From Chitinophagaceae bacterium UBA4857 (GTDB lineage Bacteria; Bacteroidota; Bacteroidia; Chitinophagales; Chitinophagaceae), in contig DHEF01000049.1 of NCBI GenBank assembly GCA_002399735.1, positions 62,163 to 126,162 on the forward strand: DNA of 64,000 nucleotides, written 5' to 3'. Positions 7,745-16,520 of the stretch are shown one piece after another. A model generated the notes under the pieces. The model was not told the origin of the DNA. It ran no database searches and saw nothing but the letters and a program-made list of their open reading frames with translations. Position 1 is the stretch's first letter. Every line of letters begins with the position of its first letter. Made by a program: the position numbers and the translations under genes.

Positions 7745-8869
7745 TTACAGGCTGGTCAATGCATGTATCAGTTTATCCCAGCTGTATTGTTTTTTTTCTT
7801 CCTGTATATACGGAATAAAATAGTTTTTACCCAAAGCGAAATATTGTTCAATGCCATCGGCAATTGCTTGGGCATCAGGCTCAGTTACTATACCTACTTT
7901 TTCATGTGGTACCAAGGTTGCCAGGCTGCCTACATTGGTAACCACCATGGGTGTTTCAAAATGATAGGCAAGGGGCGTTACGCCACTTTGTGTAGCATTA
8001 CGATAAGGTTGTATCAACACATCGGCGGCGCATAAATAATACTTCACTTCATTATCGGCAATAAAATCTGTTTTTAATATCAGTAAATCGCCAATGCCCA
8101 GTTCCTGTATCTGGTTATGGTATTGTTGGGCATCTTCGTAAAATTCGCCTGCAATTAATAGCTTAAATGGCAGGATGGGGGAGTTGCGTTTTTTTAATAT
8201 AGCAACGGCTTCCAGCAACATATCCAACCCTTTGTATTGCCTGATAAAGCCAAAGAATAACAATAGTTTTCCGTCTTGCGGTATGTTTAAATATGCCCTG
8301 GCATCGGCAGCAGGCATAACGCTGCCAAAATTATCATACAAAGGATGACGCACCAATGCGGCGGGTTTATGGGTGTCAAACAAACGCAGATCGGCCATTA
8401 CTTTTTCGCTCATGGTAACTACTGCATCACAAGCGTTTAAAAAATATTTGGTAAATGGTTTGTCGCCGGGGCGTTTTTCGTGGGGAATAATATTATCGGC
8501 TATACAAACCACACGGGTATGGCCATTTTTTTTCGCTCTGCGTAAAATAGTGCCTAAGGCGGGTCCCATAAATGGTAGCCAATAGCGAACCACAATTAAA
8601 TCGGGTCTTTGCTTTTTTAAGCGGTTGCCAACTGTAAGCCAATTTAAAGGATTAACAGAGTTAATAGCTGCGTGGATAGTAATGTCATCAGGAGCAGGAT
8701 CGGTAGTGTACTGCGATTTACCGGGAAATAAAAAGCCCGGGTATTGTAAGGAAAAAGAATAAATGCTACAGGAGTAACCTTCATCCTGAAATGCTTTTGC
8801 CAACCGATGATTAAAAGTGGCCAGTCCGCCACGCAGGGGATGCCCCGGTCCAATGATTACTACATTCAT
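7745..8869 (-). CDS. Glycosyltransferase family 4-like protein
   Basis: This 374-residue GT-B enzyme transfers a sugar from a nucleotide donor during surface glycan assembly. The N-terminal domain begins VVIIGPGHPLRGGLATFNHRLA, the usual GT4 start with a glycine-rich acceptor-side loop. The C-terminal domain holds KLLLFFGFIRQYKGLDMLLEA and LLIAGEFY, then DVLIQPYRNATQSGVTPLAYHF near 290-312. In that last segment the expected E-x7-E donor-binding motif is replaced by a Q/A-rich segment typical of some GT4 relatives. The frame is open 33 bases further, but the ATG at 8869 gives the canonical MNVVIIG start. It is convergent with the small gene before it and lies 129 bases from the heme oxygenase gene. 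Acceptor and sugar are unknown. Confidence 0.85.
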   Translation of the reverse strand: MNVVIIGPGHPLRGGLATFNHRLAKAFQDEGYSCSIYSFSLQYPGFLFPGKSQYTTDPAPDDITIHAAINSVNPLNWLTVGNRLKKQRPDLIVVRYWLPFMGPALGTILRRAKKNGHTRVVCIADNIIPHEKRPGDKPFTKYFLNACDAVVTMSEKVMADLRLFDTHKPAALVRHPLYDNFGSVMPAADARAYLNIPQDGKLLLFFGFIRQYKGLDMLLEAVAILKKRNSPILPFKLLIAGEFYEDAQQYHNQIQELGIGDLLILKTDFIADNEVKYYLCAADVLIQPYRNATQSGVTPLAYHFETPMVVTNVGSLATLVPHEKVGIVTEPDAQAIADGIEQYFALGKNYFIPYIQEEKKQYSWDKLIHALTSL

Positions 8870-8997
8870 ACGGCCGTAAAGATAACTATAGATAGACGAC
8901 AAAATATTGTTACCTGAAAATTACAATTTTAAAACAATACGGGATTGCTGTGTGAGCCACAAACTACAATTAGTACAGCATGAAGTAGAAGCTTTTT

Positions 8998-9561
8998 TTA
9001 ATTATTGTTTCCTAGTAAAGAATAAGCCTTTACAGCACCGGCAAGAACATTGTCATATTGATTGTTTGTAAAGGATGAATCGAGTACTTCTTTAAACGTT
9101 GTCCATTGCTTTCCGGTAGAGGGGCCATAACAACCAAAAAAATGAAACGGTATTTTTGTAAACTGCGGTAATGTAGCTAGTTGCTTTTTTATAACATTTC
9201 CGCCTAAGGTTGAGCCTTCCATAACATACAAAAATCCGGCAGCTTCTTCGGTGGTTAAACTTAATTCGGATGTTGTTTTTTCATTGGTTTCCAGTCCCAA
9301 TTCCGTCATGTCTTTTTCTAAATACAGAAGTTTTGTTCTACCCGCTACATCAATTCTATCACTTATTTCGGGAGAGAGGCTGCTGAAAACAAGTTTTTCA
9401 AATAAATTAAAAAAAATGTAATGCTGACGTATGAGTTCCTTATAGTCTTCCGTTGTGTAATGCGGACTAAAAATTTTACCGGCGTTTAACTTTTTCTCCA
9501 CTTCTTCGTGTAAAACCTGCGTAGCCGATTTTAAGTAAGCAGACAAAGCGATAGTATCCAT
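8998..9561 (-). CDS. bphO: Biliverdin-producing heme oxygenase
   Basis: This is a 187-residue member of the bacteriophytochrome-associated heme oxygenase family. It opens heme to biliverdin, the chromophore of the photoreceptor encoded directly upstream. The predicted proximal heme ligand is His18 in ATQVLHEEVEKKL. The distal helix shows the expected GFLYVMEGSTLGGNVI segment near residues 113-128. The later FHFFGCYGPSTGKQW is also typical of this branch. The ATG at 9561 is chosen over an upstream in-frame start at 9621, which would run into the kinase gene. It begins 4 bases after the phytochrome stop, so both are translated from one message. Iron and carbon monoxide are the other products of the reaction. 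Confidence 0.88.
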   Translation of the reverse strand: MDTIALSAYLKSATQVLHEEVEKKLNAGKIFSPHYTTEDYKELIRQHYIFFNLFEKLVFSSLSPEISDRIDVAGRTKLLYLEKDMTELGLETNEKTTSELSLTTEEAAGFLYVMEGSTLGGNVIKKQLATLPQFTKIPFHFFGCYGPSTGKQWTTFKEVLDSSFTNNQYDNVLAGAVKAYSLLGNNN

Positions 9562-9565
9562 ATTT

Positions 9566-11764
9566 TTATTGAATGTAAGAAGTAGGTTTTTTAAAGCGAA
9601 GGTAAAAAGTAGTTCCTTCATTTAGTTTACTTTCAAAATCTATACTGCCACCAAGTTTATCCATAATCCGATGTACAATATTTAATCCTACGCCGGTTCC
9701 GGAAAAAGAGGTAGCATTACCCATACGGGTAAATATTTTAAAAACTTTTTCCCTTTCGTTGTCCGGTATGCCAATACCATTGTCGGTAATACGATAAATA
9801 ATACTGTTTTCATCCACCTCACCATCAATAACCACATGCGGATTATCTTTTTGAGAAGAATACTTTACGGCATTGGTAATAAGATTTTGAAATACCTGGT
9901 AAACCAGCGTTTTTTCGCCCCAGATATTTGGTGTTGAACTCACCGTAATATTTGTTTGTGTTTCGTAAGAAACTTTTGCATCCGAACAGATTTTTTCTAT
10001 TATCTGGCAGGTTGGTATTTCTTCCATTTGATAGGCTGAATGTTTTACTCGACTTAATTCCAATACATTTTTCATCATCTGCGACATATTATCCAGCTCT
10101 GCAAGAATATTGGCTATTTTGTTCTTCTGCCATTCAGGGTCATGATTCCTGTCAAGCATTTGAACATTAAGTTTAATAACGGAAAGGGGAGTAGCTAAAT
10201 CGTGTGAAATGGTATGGGAGAAAGAGTCTAAATCTTCATTTAGTTTTTTTAACTCCATGTTTAATTGATGAACTTTCGCTAGCTGAACCTGTAAGGTTTC
10301 TAAAATTATATCATGAATTTTGCCCAGTTCCAGCAAATCTTTTTTGGCCCAGTACATCGCTTTTCCCTGAATTTCTTCGGAAAATATTTTAAAGGAAGCC
10401 CGGGGTGAAATTGACCTGATTTGCTGATCAAAAATTTGAATATCATCCACCAGCTTCTCCGGGTTACCGGCCCAATCAATATGGCTTTTAAACTCTTTTC
10501 TGAACCAGATAAGTAATGTATTTCTTTGTTTGCCCAGGTATTTTATGGCAATACCACAGCAGGATGAATCTAAACCCGGTATCACATACTGGTAATCCAA
10601 ATAAAAGGAAGAGGAAGAAAAAAGCTGATCGTTGATTTCATGGGTTGTCCAGTTTGCTATATGCTGAACTGTTGGTATAGGCGGTGTTGCACCACATGTT
10701 TTTATTTCGCCTTCAGTAACAACTGCAAAACCATCTGCCTCAGAAATATCCAGTATCTCGTTCTGGTTGTTAAATAACGAGTCTTTTAAATTATCATGTG
10801 CAGCTAGTTTTATTTTTAATGCTGATGTTTTAGCAATAAACAAAGCTTCATTCTCCACTATCATTTTTGATTTAAGAGAGAAATAAGCATTAGCTGCAAT
10901 AAGCGTACAGATTTCCGCCTGAATACGATTGAATAAATCAATGTGTTTGGGCAAGGTACTATGACAAGTTACCAGCCCCCATAATTTATTATCTACAATA
11001 ATAGAAGTACTGAAACTGGATGAAGCTCCTGAGTTTTTTATATATACGCCATGTACCGGCGACATAGCCCTCACAGTTGAATGTGTTAAATCTATAGTCG
11101 GTAGCATACTAATAACCTTTACCGGTTTTGCATGCACATTGCTGAATATTCTTTTATAGTTAACCAGGTATAAAGCTCTTGCTTGTTTAGGTATATCACT
11201 TTCAGGGTAATACAAATTCATGTAGGAATCAAGATCGGGCTGCTTTTTTTCGGCAATTACTTTTCCTGAACCGTCATTTAAAAATTTGTAAATCATTACC
11301 CTGTCGTAGTAGGTAATTTCAAAAATATTTTTTACCAAAGCTGTCCATATGTCTTCTTCGGTTTGGGCCGACTGAATTTCTTTGGCTCCCTGATACAATA
11401 AGTTACGGGGAATTTGTTTTTTAATATACTCTTCCAGCTCAATGTAAATAACGCCTTGGTACAAGTAAATGGTTAAATGAAAATCATTTTCTCCAATCGT
11501 AATTCTGTCCAGGTTTTTATTTGCCTCTTTAAGGTTTGGAGTAAGGTTGCGGTAAATATTGGAGGAAGTTATACTGGTAAATCCGGTAAGCTCATCTTCA
11601 AAATTTTTTCCCGGCAAATCATTCGCAATGCTAAAAATCTCCGAAAGGTTTTCGCTAAAAAACAGTATTGATTTTGTATGGGGGTCGATACCTATCAGGT
11701 AACCGTAGCTTTGAACATGAGCAGGTGTATGAATTTGTTCATCATGGCAGTGTTGATAATCCAT
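9566..11764 (-). CDS. bphP: Bacteriophytochrome sensor histidine kinase
   Basis: This is a 732-residue red/far-red light receptor kinase with domains PAS (about 1-110), GAF (120-300), PHY (310-490), HisKA and HATPase (500-732). The likely biliverdin-binding residue is Cys6, just before the PAS domain (CHDEQIHTPAHVQSYG). The GAF domain has ESDIPKQAR with Asp190 and the SPVHGVYIKN segment with His238, both expected at the chromophore. The PHY tongue shows DWAGNP and PRASF at 454-458. The phosphoacceptor is His521 in TISHDLATPLS. The ATPase boxes are NLITNAVKYS, ITDNGIGIP and GTGVGLNIV. No receiver domain is attached and no response regulator lies nearby, so the partner is unknown. It is followed by the heme oxygenase gene after 4 bases. 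All key residues looked for are present, so it should be photoactive. Confidence 0.93.
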   Translation of the reverse strand: MDYQHCHDEQIHTPAHVQSYGYLIGIDPHTKSILFFSENLSEIFSIANDLPGKNFEDELTGFTSITSSNIYRNLTPNLKEANKNLDRITIGENDFHLTIYLYQGVIYIELEEYIKKQIPRNLLYQGAKEIQSAQTEEDIWTALVKNIFEITYYDRVMIYKFLNDGSGKVIAEKKQPDLDSYMNLYYPESDIPKQARALYLVNYKRIFSNVHAKPVKVISMLPTIDLTHSTVRAMSPVHGVYIKNSGASSSFSTSIIVDNKLWGLVTCHSTLPKHIDLFNRIQAEICTLIAANAYFSLKSKMIVENEALFIAKTSALKIKLAAHDNLKDSLFNNQNEILDISEADGFAVVTEGEIKTCGATPPIPTVQHIANWTTHEINDQLFSSSSFYLDYQYVIPGLDSSCCGIAIKYLGKQRNTLLIWFRKEFKSHIDWAGNPEKLVDDIQIFDQQIRSISPRASFKIFSEEIQGKAMYWAKKDLLELGKIHDIILETLQVQLAKVHQLNMELKKLNEDLDSFSHTISHDLATPLSVIKLNVQMLDRNHDPEWQKNKIANILAELDNMSQMMKNVLELSRVKHSAYQMEEIPTCQIIEKICSDAKVSYETQTNITVSSTPNIWGEKTLVYQVFQNLITNAVKYSSQKDNPHVVIDGEVDENSIIYRITDNGIGIPDNEREKVFKIFTRMGNATSFSGTGVGLNIVHRIMDKLGGSIDFESKLNEGTTFYLRFKKPTSYIQ

Positions 11765-12087
11765 AAAATCACTAATCGGGGTTGCGGATATAACTCACTA
11801 TAAAATTCGTAAGGCAAGGGCTAATAAAGAAAATGCCTAATGATGTACAGATGATAGAATGACTTAATCCGGTTAAGTAGTCGAATGTAACTTACGACAA
11901 AATAAGTTCTGCTAAGTTTTATTTTATCCACTTAGAAGGGGGACAATTTGATGCTCTTAAAAATGAGGGGTTAGCATATTTGTAAGCAACTTGCGCAATG
12001 CTCAATAGTATTGTTGCAGTACAAGTGAGTGACACAACAGGTGCTGCTAGTAGTAATGCAGTTGATAAAATAAACAGTATTATATAA
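11765..12087. repeat. Intergenic gap holding dispersed-repeat copy C (11996-12070)
   Basis: There is no gene in this 323-base gap. Bases 11996-12070 contain AATGCTCAATAG, then TTGTTGCAGTACAAGTGAGT, GACACAACAGG and TGCTGCTAGTAGTAATGCAG. This is a near match to the reverse complement of 6661-6737. The end TAATGCAGTTGATAAAA also resembles TAATGCAGTCGGTCAACAAAAA at 36697-36717. The rest is A/T-rich without clear signals. Confidence 0.7.
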
Positions 12088-12121
12088 AACAAAAAAGCTT
12101 CTCAAAATCTGAGAAGCTTTT
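12088..12121 (-). terminator. Intrinsic terminator of tRNA-Asp
   Basis: AAAAGCTTCTCA (12093-12104) and TGAGAAGCTTTT (12110-12121) form a perfect 12-pair stem with a 5-base loop. It directly follows the tRNA on the minus strand and ends in a T-run. Confidence 0.85.
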
Positions 12122-12122
12122 G

Positions 12123-12196
12123 CGGACCGGACGGGACTCGAACCCGCGACCTCCGCCGTGACAGGGCGGCATTCTAACCAACTGAACTACCGATCC
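12123..12196 (-). tRNA. tRNA-Asp (anticodon GTC)
   Basis: Read on the minus strand, this 74-base segment folds as a cloverleaf. The acceptor stem is GGATCGG paired with CCGGTCC and the discriminator is G. The D-arm region is AGTTCAGTTGGTTAGAAT. The anticodon arm CCGCC-CTGTCAC-GGCGG carries GTC, and the T-arm is GCGGGTTCGAGTCCCGT. The anticodon GTC reads Asp. A promoter and a terminator flank it. Confidence 0.97.
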
Positions 12197-12243
12197 TTAG
12201 CAACTTTACTTGTGGTTAAACTTGTATTGTTGTTTTGGGAGTG

Positions 12244-12275
12244 CAAATATAAGGGCGCATTTTATTACAGCCAAA
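12244..12275 (-). promoter_or_regulatory. Promoter of tRNA-Asp (-33 TTTG, -7 TATATTTG)
   Basis: On the minus strand TTTG (12275-12272) is followed after 20 bases by TATATTTG (12251-12244), a near-ideal Bacteroidota promoter. An A/T-rich tract lies upstream. The tRNA begins 47 bases downstream. Confidence 0.7.
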
Positions 12276-12375
12276 AAAAATAAAAAATTTATTTACAAAT
12301 ATTTACAACTTGCTTAAACTAACAACATGTATTGTTTATTGTTTTATTTTAGCGCCCTTATTTATTTATTAAATT

Positions 12376-13353
12376 ATGCCTAGAAACGAAAACCGACAGT
12401 TTTTAGATTTTGAATCGCCTATAAAAGACCTGATTGAGGAAATTGCTATTGCGAAAAAAAGACAGGAAAAGGTTAATATAGGTTCGCAACACGATCAGCT
12501 TATTCAAACTTTAGAAGACCAGATAGTTGAAAAACGTAAGGAAATTACCAAAAGCCTTACCAGTTGGCAACGTGTACAGTTAAGTCGCCATCCGGACAGA
12601 CCTTATACCAATAAGTACATTGAGAAAATGAGCGATGAGTATGTAGAACTTTTTGGCGACCGAAATGTAAAAGACGATAAAGCCATGGTTGGCGGCTTTG
12701 CTAACCTTGGTGGCGAAACCGTAATGATTATTGGCCAACAAAAAGGTATTAATACCAAAATGCGCCAGTTACGTAATTTTGGTATGGCCAATCCTGAAGG
12801 TTACCGTAAAGCCCTACGCTTAATGCGCCTTGCCGAAAAATTTAACAAACCTATTATTACTTTAATTGATACACCCGGTGCTTACCCCGGCTTAGAAGCC
12901 GAGGAACGTGGCCAGGGCGAAGCCATTGCCCGTAATATTTACGAAATGATAAGGCTTAAAGTGCCTGTAATTTGTGTAATTATTGGCGAAGGTGCCAGTG
13001 GTGGTGCTTTAGGCATTGGTGTAGGCGATAAAGTATTTATGATGGAAAATACCTGGTACACCGTAATCAGCCCCGAAAGTTGTTCTTCCATTTTATGGCG
13101 TACCTGGGAAAAGAAAGAAATAGCTGCCGAACAATTACGCCTTACGGCCGATAAAATGTTGGGCTTTGGTTTAATTGATGGCATTATACCCGAACCTCCC
13201 GGTGGCGCACATTGGGATTATGACCAATCTGCCGAAATATTAAAAAATTATTTACTACCAGTTTTGCAAGAGCTTAAAAAAGTACCTGCACAAGAAAGGG
13301 TTAATACCCGTATTGAGAAGTTTGGTAAAATGGGCTTCTGGGAAGAGTTATAA
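12376..13353 (+). CDS. accA: Acetyl-CoA carboxylase carboxyltransferase subunit alpha
   Basis: This 325-residue protein is the alpha subunit of the carboxyltransferase. With AccD it moves the carboxyl group from biotin to acetyl-CoA to give malonyl-CoA for fatty acid synthesis. It carries an N-terminal helical region (FLDFESPIKDLIEEI), followed by SWQRVQLSRHPDRPYTNKYI. The crotonase-fold core includes TLIDTPGAYPGLEAEERGQG and VIIGEGASGGALGIGVGD, which form the CoA-binding and oxyanion sites. The C-terminal segment contains LLPVLQELKKVP. Length is normal for AccA. It is monocistronic here, with the divergent tRNA-Asp upstream and a strong terminator downstream; accD is not in the window. Confidence 0.97.
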   Translation: MPRNENRQFLDFESPIKDLIEEIAIAKKRQEKVNIGSQHDQLIQTLEDQIVEKRKEITKSLTSWQRVQLSRHPDRPYTNKYIEKMSDEYVELFGDRNVKDDKAMVGGFANLGGETVMIIGQQKGINTKMRQLRNFGMANPEGYRKALRLMRLAEKFNKPIITLIDTPGAYPGLEAEERGQGEAIARNIYEMIRLKVPVICVIIGEGASGGALGIGVGDKVFMMENTWYTVISPESCSSILWRTWEKKEIAAEQLRLTADKMLGFGLIDGIIPEPPGGAHWDYDQSAEILKNYLLPVLQELKKVPAQERVNTRIEKFGKMGFWEEL

Positions 13354-13378
13354 ACTAATTATACATTACTACAATACA

Positions 13379-13423
13379 AGCAACATGTATTACGTTAGCC
13401 AAACGTAGCATGTTGCTTTTTTT
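13379..13423 (+). terminator. Terminator after accA
   Basis: AGCAACATG (13379-13387) pairs with CATGTTGCT (13409-13417), with an inner TACGTT/AACGTA extension, and is followed by an uninterrupted T-run. Confidence 0.85.
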
Positions 13424-13464
13424 ATACCCAAAAGCAAGGTTAAGTAGGTTTTTATTTTTATGTA

Positions 13465-13533
13465 GTCAGCAGCAGTAACACGGCTCAACATCCGTTGCGT
13501 CGCACTCTTCAACTTTCTGTTCGCTAATCAGCA
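13465..13533 (-). repeat. Dispersed intergenic repeat, copy D
   Basis: On the minus strand it reads GCTGATTAGCGAACAGAAAG, TTGAAGAGTGCGACGCAACG, GATGTTGAGCC, then GTTACTGCTGCTGACTACA. The first core and the GAGTGCGACGCAAC core are shared with copies E, F, H, I and J. Confidence 0.75.
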
Positions 13534-13595
13534 TCGTAAAACGCCAACAGTCGTTTAGTAAAAACATAAATAACCATAAGCAAAAGGGTGGTATT

Positions 13596-13603
13596 ATATT
13601 TGC
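13596..13603 (+). promoter_or_regulatory. -7 box TATATTTG ahead of the DUF6089 gene
   Basis: TATATTTG fits TAnnTTTG and lies 23 bases upstream of the chosen ATG at 13627. No clear -33 element was seen. Its position rules out the earlier in-frame start at 13588. Confidence 0.5.
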
Positions 13604-13626
13604 ACTGTGCGGTAATATTCTTAGTT

Positions 13627-14472
13627 ATGAAATGTATTCTTTCTGCTGTTCTTGTAACAGTATTTGGCATTAGTGTGCATGCCCAAAAATTTAGTTTGGG
13701 TGTATTTGGCGGGGTGTCTGCTTACAATGGCGATTTAACCGAAAAAGCCTTTCCCAAAAAAGTAACCAACGGAGCCATTGGCATTACCGGTAATTACGAA
13801 TTGTTCCCCAAAATAACCTTGCGTGCAGGGTTTACCTATGCCGTAGTTGGTGGTGCCGATAGGTTTAGCGATAAAGCCTCACAACGGGCACGTAACCTTA
13901 GTTTTGAAACAGCCATTTATGAGTTTAGTGCCGTTGGCGAATATTATTTCTTCGATCTGGAACGTCAATTCTTTTCGCCCTACCTGATGGGGGGTGCAGC
14001 GGTTTACCGCTTTAATCCGTACGCTTATTCCAATAACCAAAAAGTATATTTAAAACCATTAAGCACCGAAGGGCAGGGCATAGCCGGTTACGAAGCCAGC
14101 AAACCATACAGCCTTACCCAACTGGCATTACCATTTGGTGGTGGTGTAAAATTTGCTCTTACCAATAATATACGTTTAGGTGTAGAAGTTGGTTTTCGTA
14201 AATTGTTTACCGATCATTTAGATGATGTTAGTGGCAACTATGTTGATCAGGCCGATTTGCTGGCCGCAAGAGGACCGCTGGCAGTAGAAATGGCATACAG
14301 AGGTAACCAGTTACCGGGCGGCAATGCGTATCCCGATAAAGGAGCACAACGCGGCAGCCCTAAAGTAAACGACTGGTATTATTTTGGTGGTCTGCATCTT
14401 ACTTACAAGTTTGGTAACGAACGTGCATTTAACCGTCGTAACCGTTTAGGTTGTCCTACAGTACCGCTATAA
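13627..14472 (+). CDS. DUF6089-type outer membrane beta-barrel protein
   Basis: This 281-residue protein is exported by an N-terminal signal peptide (residues 1-20, ending SVHAQ) and is predicted to form an outer membrane beta-barrel. The mature sequence alternates hydrophobic and polar residues in strands, with glycine/aromatic girdles (SLGVFGGVSAYNGDL, YLMGGAAVYRFNPYAY, HLTYKFGNERAFNRR). The start FSLGVFGGVSAYNGDLT.K and the long loop before WYYFGGLHLTYKF match the Bacteroidota DUF6089 family. Start chosen at the ATG inside the longer frame because it gives the signal peptide at residue 1 and follows a promoter box. It has its own terminator, so it is monocistronic. Its cargo or partner is unknown. 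Confidence 0.82.
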   Translation: MKCILSAVLVTVFGISVHAQKFSLGVFGGVSAYNGDLTEKAFPKKVTNGAIGITGNYELFPKITLRAGFTYAVVGGADRFSDKASQRARNLSFETAIYEFSAVGEYYFFDLERQFFSPYLMGGAAVYRFNPYAYSNNQKVYLKPLSTEGQGIAGYEASKPYSLTQLALPFGGGVKFALTNNIRLGVEVGFRKLFTDHLDDVSGNYVDQADLLAARGPLAVEMAYRGNQLPGGNAYPDKGAQRGSPKVNDWYYFGGLHLTYKFGNERAFNRRNRLGCPTVPL

Positions 14473-14492
14473 ATTTTATATATCTTCTTTGT

Positions 14493-14524
14493 AAAAATGC
14501 TTCTCCTTGTGAGAGGCATTTTGC
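14493..14524 (+). terminator. Terminator after the DUF6089 gene
   Basis: AAAATGCTTCTC and GAGAGGCATTTT pair around CTTGT with one G-T pair; a short T-rich tail follows. Confidence 0.7.
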
Positions 14525-14710
14525 TTATGCAATAAAATGGTGGCAGTTATAAAATCCAAATAAGGTAAACGCAATGATGGTATATTTTTTATTTACCCTG
14601 TTGATAGTATAATGTCGGTTATGGATAAAATAATATTACAACTAAAAACATCGGTTCGTTATTTTTAAGAAATATTGTTTGCTATGCAACACAAATAAAA
14701 AATAACCTTC

Positions 14711-16306
14711 ATGCTATCTCAAAAACTATTGCTGCTCCTTCATACGGTACTTTTTCTATGTTTGTTTAATGCTTTACAAGCGCAACAAGGTTATAAAAAT
14801 CCGGTATTACGAGGTTTTAACCCCGATCCCAGTATATGCAGGGTAGGCGACGATTTTTACATGGTTACGTCCTCCTTTGAGTATTTCCCGGGCTTACCCA
14901 TTTATAAAAGTAAAGACCTTGTAAACTGGCAGCAGATTGGCCACTGTCTTACCCGTGATTCACAATTACCCTTAAAACAAGTGCCATCATCCGGTGGTTT
15001 ATTTGCACCATCCTTACGTTACCACAACGGTGTGTTTTATGTTATATGCACCAATGTATCAGCAGGTGGAAATTTTTACAGTACGGCTACCGATCCTGCC
15101 GGTCCCTGGAGCGAACCTATCTGGGTGGATATAAAAAGTATTGATCCCGATATTTTTTGGGACGATGATGGCAAAACGTACTTTGTAACCCAGGGCGATG
15201 AAGGCATACGTGTAACCGAAATTGATATAAAAACAGGTAAAGTAATCGGCCCCGAAAGGTTAGTATGGGGTGGCACCGGTGGCCGTTTTCCCGAGGCACC
15301 ACATATTTACAAACGTGACGGATTTTATTACCTGTTGTTGGGCGAAGGTGGCACCGAATATATGCACAGCGCCACCATGGGCCGCAGTAAATATATTTAT
15401 GGCCCTTACGAGCCTTCGCCATTAAACCCCATACTTACACATGCCAACAGAATAGGGCAGTCCAACCCCATACAAGGTGTGGGCCATGCTGATTTAGTAC
15501 AGGCAAAAGACAGTTCCTGGTGGATGGTTTTTCTTGGTTTTCGTGTTACCCACCAGTGGGCTTATTATCATGTATTGGGGCGGGAAACCTTTCTGGCACC
15601 AGTAAGCTGGCCCAAAGGCGGCTGGCCACAGGTTAACGGCAACGGTACGGTGTCCTTACAAATGAATGTACCAACCTTGCCATTGGTGCCCGTACCCAAA
15701 GCAGCGGAGCGTACTAATTTTGATACCGATAAACTGGGCTTTGAATGGCAATACTTACGCAACCCCGACAGAAATAAATATTCCTTAACCGAAAAGCCGG
15801 GCAGCTTACGCATCAGCGCTTCGCCTTATACATTAGACCAAACCGAAGCCGTATCCATGATATGCCGCCGGCAAACCGAACATAACTTCTCAGCAGCAAC
15901 ACGATTCACCTTGGTATCAGCCAACGACAATGAAGAAGCCGGCTTAACGCTTATACAAAACAACACCCATCATTACGATTTCATCTTAAAAAAATCAGGC
16001 AAAAAATATATTGTGCAGTTGCGGGTAAGGTTAGGTTCACTGTCCTACATTGCGGCCCAGCAAACCGTATCCGGCAATCAGGTTACGCTTAGTATAAAAG
16101 GCAATCCATCGCAATATGCATTTTATATAACCGATGCTAAAACAGCACAAGAAAAAGAACTAGGCAAACTAGATACCCGTTATTTAAGTACCGAAGTAGC
16201 AGGCGGCTTTACCGGTGTAATGATTGGCTTGTACACATCATCCCACGGAAAACAAACCAATGCCAAAGCATATTTTGATTGGTTCGATTATAAAGCCAAC
16301 GATTAA
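14711..16306 (+). CDS. Glycoside hydrolase family 43 protein (xylosidase/arabinofuranosidase type)
   Basis: This is a 531-residue secreted glycosidase that would cleave terminal xylose or arabinose from plant-type polysaccharides in the periplasm or outside. Signal peptide at 1-25 (ending ALQAQ). The five-bladed propeller domain (about 28-320) begins GFNPDPS with the base Asp39. It has SIDPDIFWDDDGK around Asp145-Asp147 and the proton-donor Glu195 in FPEAPHIYK. The C-terminal beta-sandwich (about 335-531) matches the accessory domain of beta-xylosidase-like GH43 enzymes. These features suggest subfamily 12-like enzymes, but substrate preference cannot be fixed by eye. It stands alone, without SusC/SusD partners in the window. 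Confidence 0.92.
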   Translation: MLSQKLLLLLHTVLFLCLFNALQAQQGYKNPVLRGFNPDPSICRVGDDFYMVTSSFEYFPGLPIYKSKDLVNWQQIGHCLTRDSQLPLKQVPSSGGLFAPSLRYHNGVFYVICTNVSAGGNFYSTATDPAGPWSEPIWVDIKSIDPDIFWDDDGKTYFVTQGDEGIRVTEIDIKTGKVIGPERLVWGGTGGRFPEAPHIYKRDGFYYLLLGEGGTEYMHSATMGRSKYIYGPYEPSPLNPILTHANRIGQSNPIQGVGHADLVQAKDSSWWMVFLGFRVTHQWAYYHVLGRETFLAPVSWPKGGWPQVNGNGTVSLQMNVPTLPLVPVPKAAERTNFDTDKLGFEWQYLRNPDRNKYSLTEKPGSLRISASPYTLDQTEAVSMICRRQTEHNFSAATRFTLVSANDNEEAGLTLIQNNTHHYDFILKKSGKKYIVQLRVRLGSLSYIAAQQTVSGNQVTLSIKGNPSQYAFYITDAKTAQEKELGKLDTRYLSTEVAGGFTGVMIGLYTSSHGKQTNAKAYFDWFDYKAND

Positions 16307-16368
16307 TTAAAGTAAAAGGCTACCACAAATAAAAAGTTCAAAAGAACAGTTATTGTTAGAACGCTGTA

Positions 16369-16469
16369 TTGTCCGCAGTTCCGCCTGACAGTATCTACTA
16401 AATACAAAAGCTAACAGGCGGAATACACCTTGGACAAGACTTGGCTTTTTTGTTACTTTTTTTGCCAAG
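16369..16469. repeat. Two nested/imperfect inverted repeats downstream of the GH43 gene
   Basis: TTGTCC (16369-16374) and TTCCGCCTG (16379-16387) pair in order with CAGGCGGAA (16415-16423) and GGACAA (16432-16437), giving a two-part stem. A second inverted pair, CTTGGC (16440-16445) and GCCAAG (16464-16469), encloses a T-rich loop. The element sits just before repeat copy E. The frame on the minus strand over 16307-16585 looks non-coding. Confidence 0.6.
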
Positions 16470-16520
16470 AAAAAAAGTAAAAGCAAATTGGATATTAGAC
16501 GCCGTATATAGAAGTTTTTC

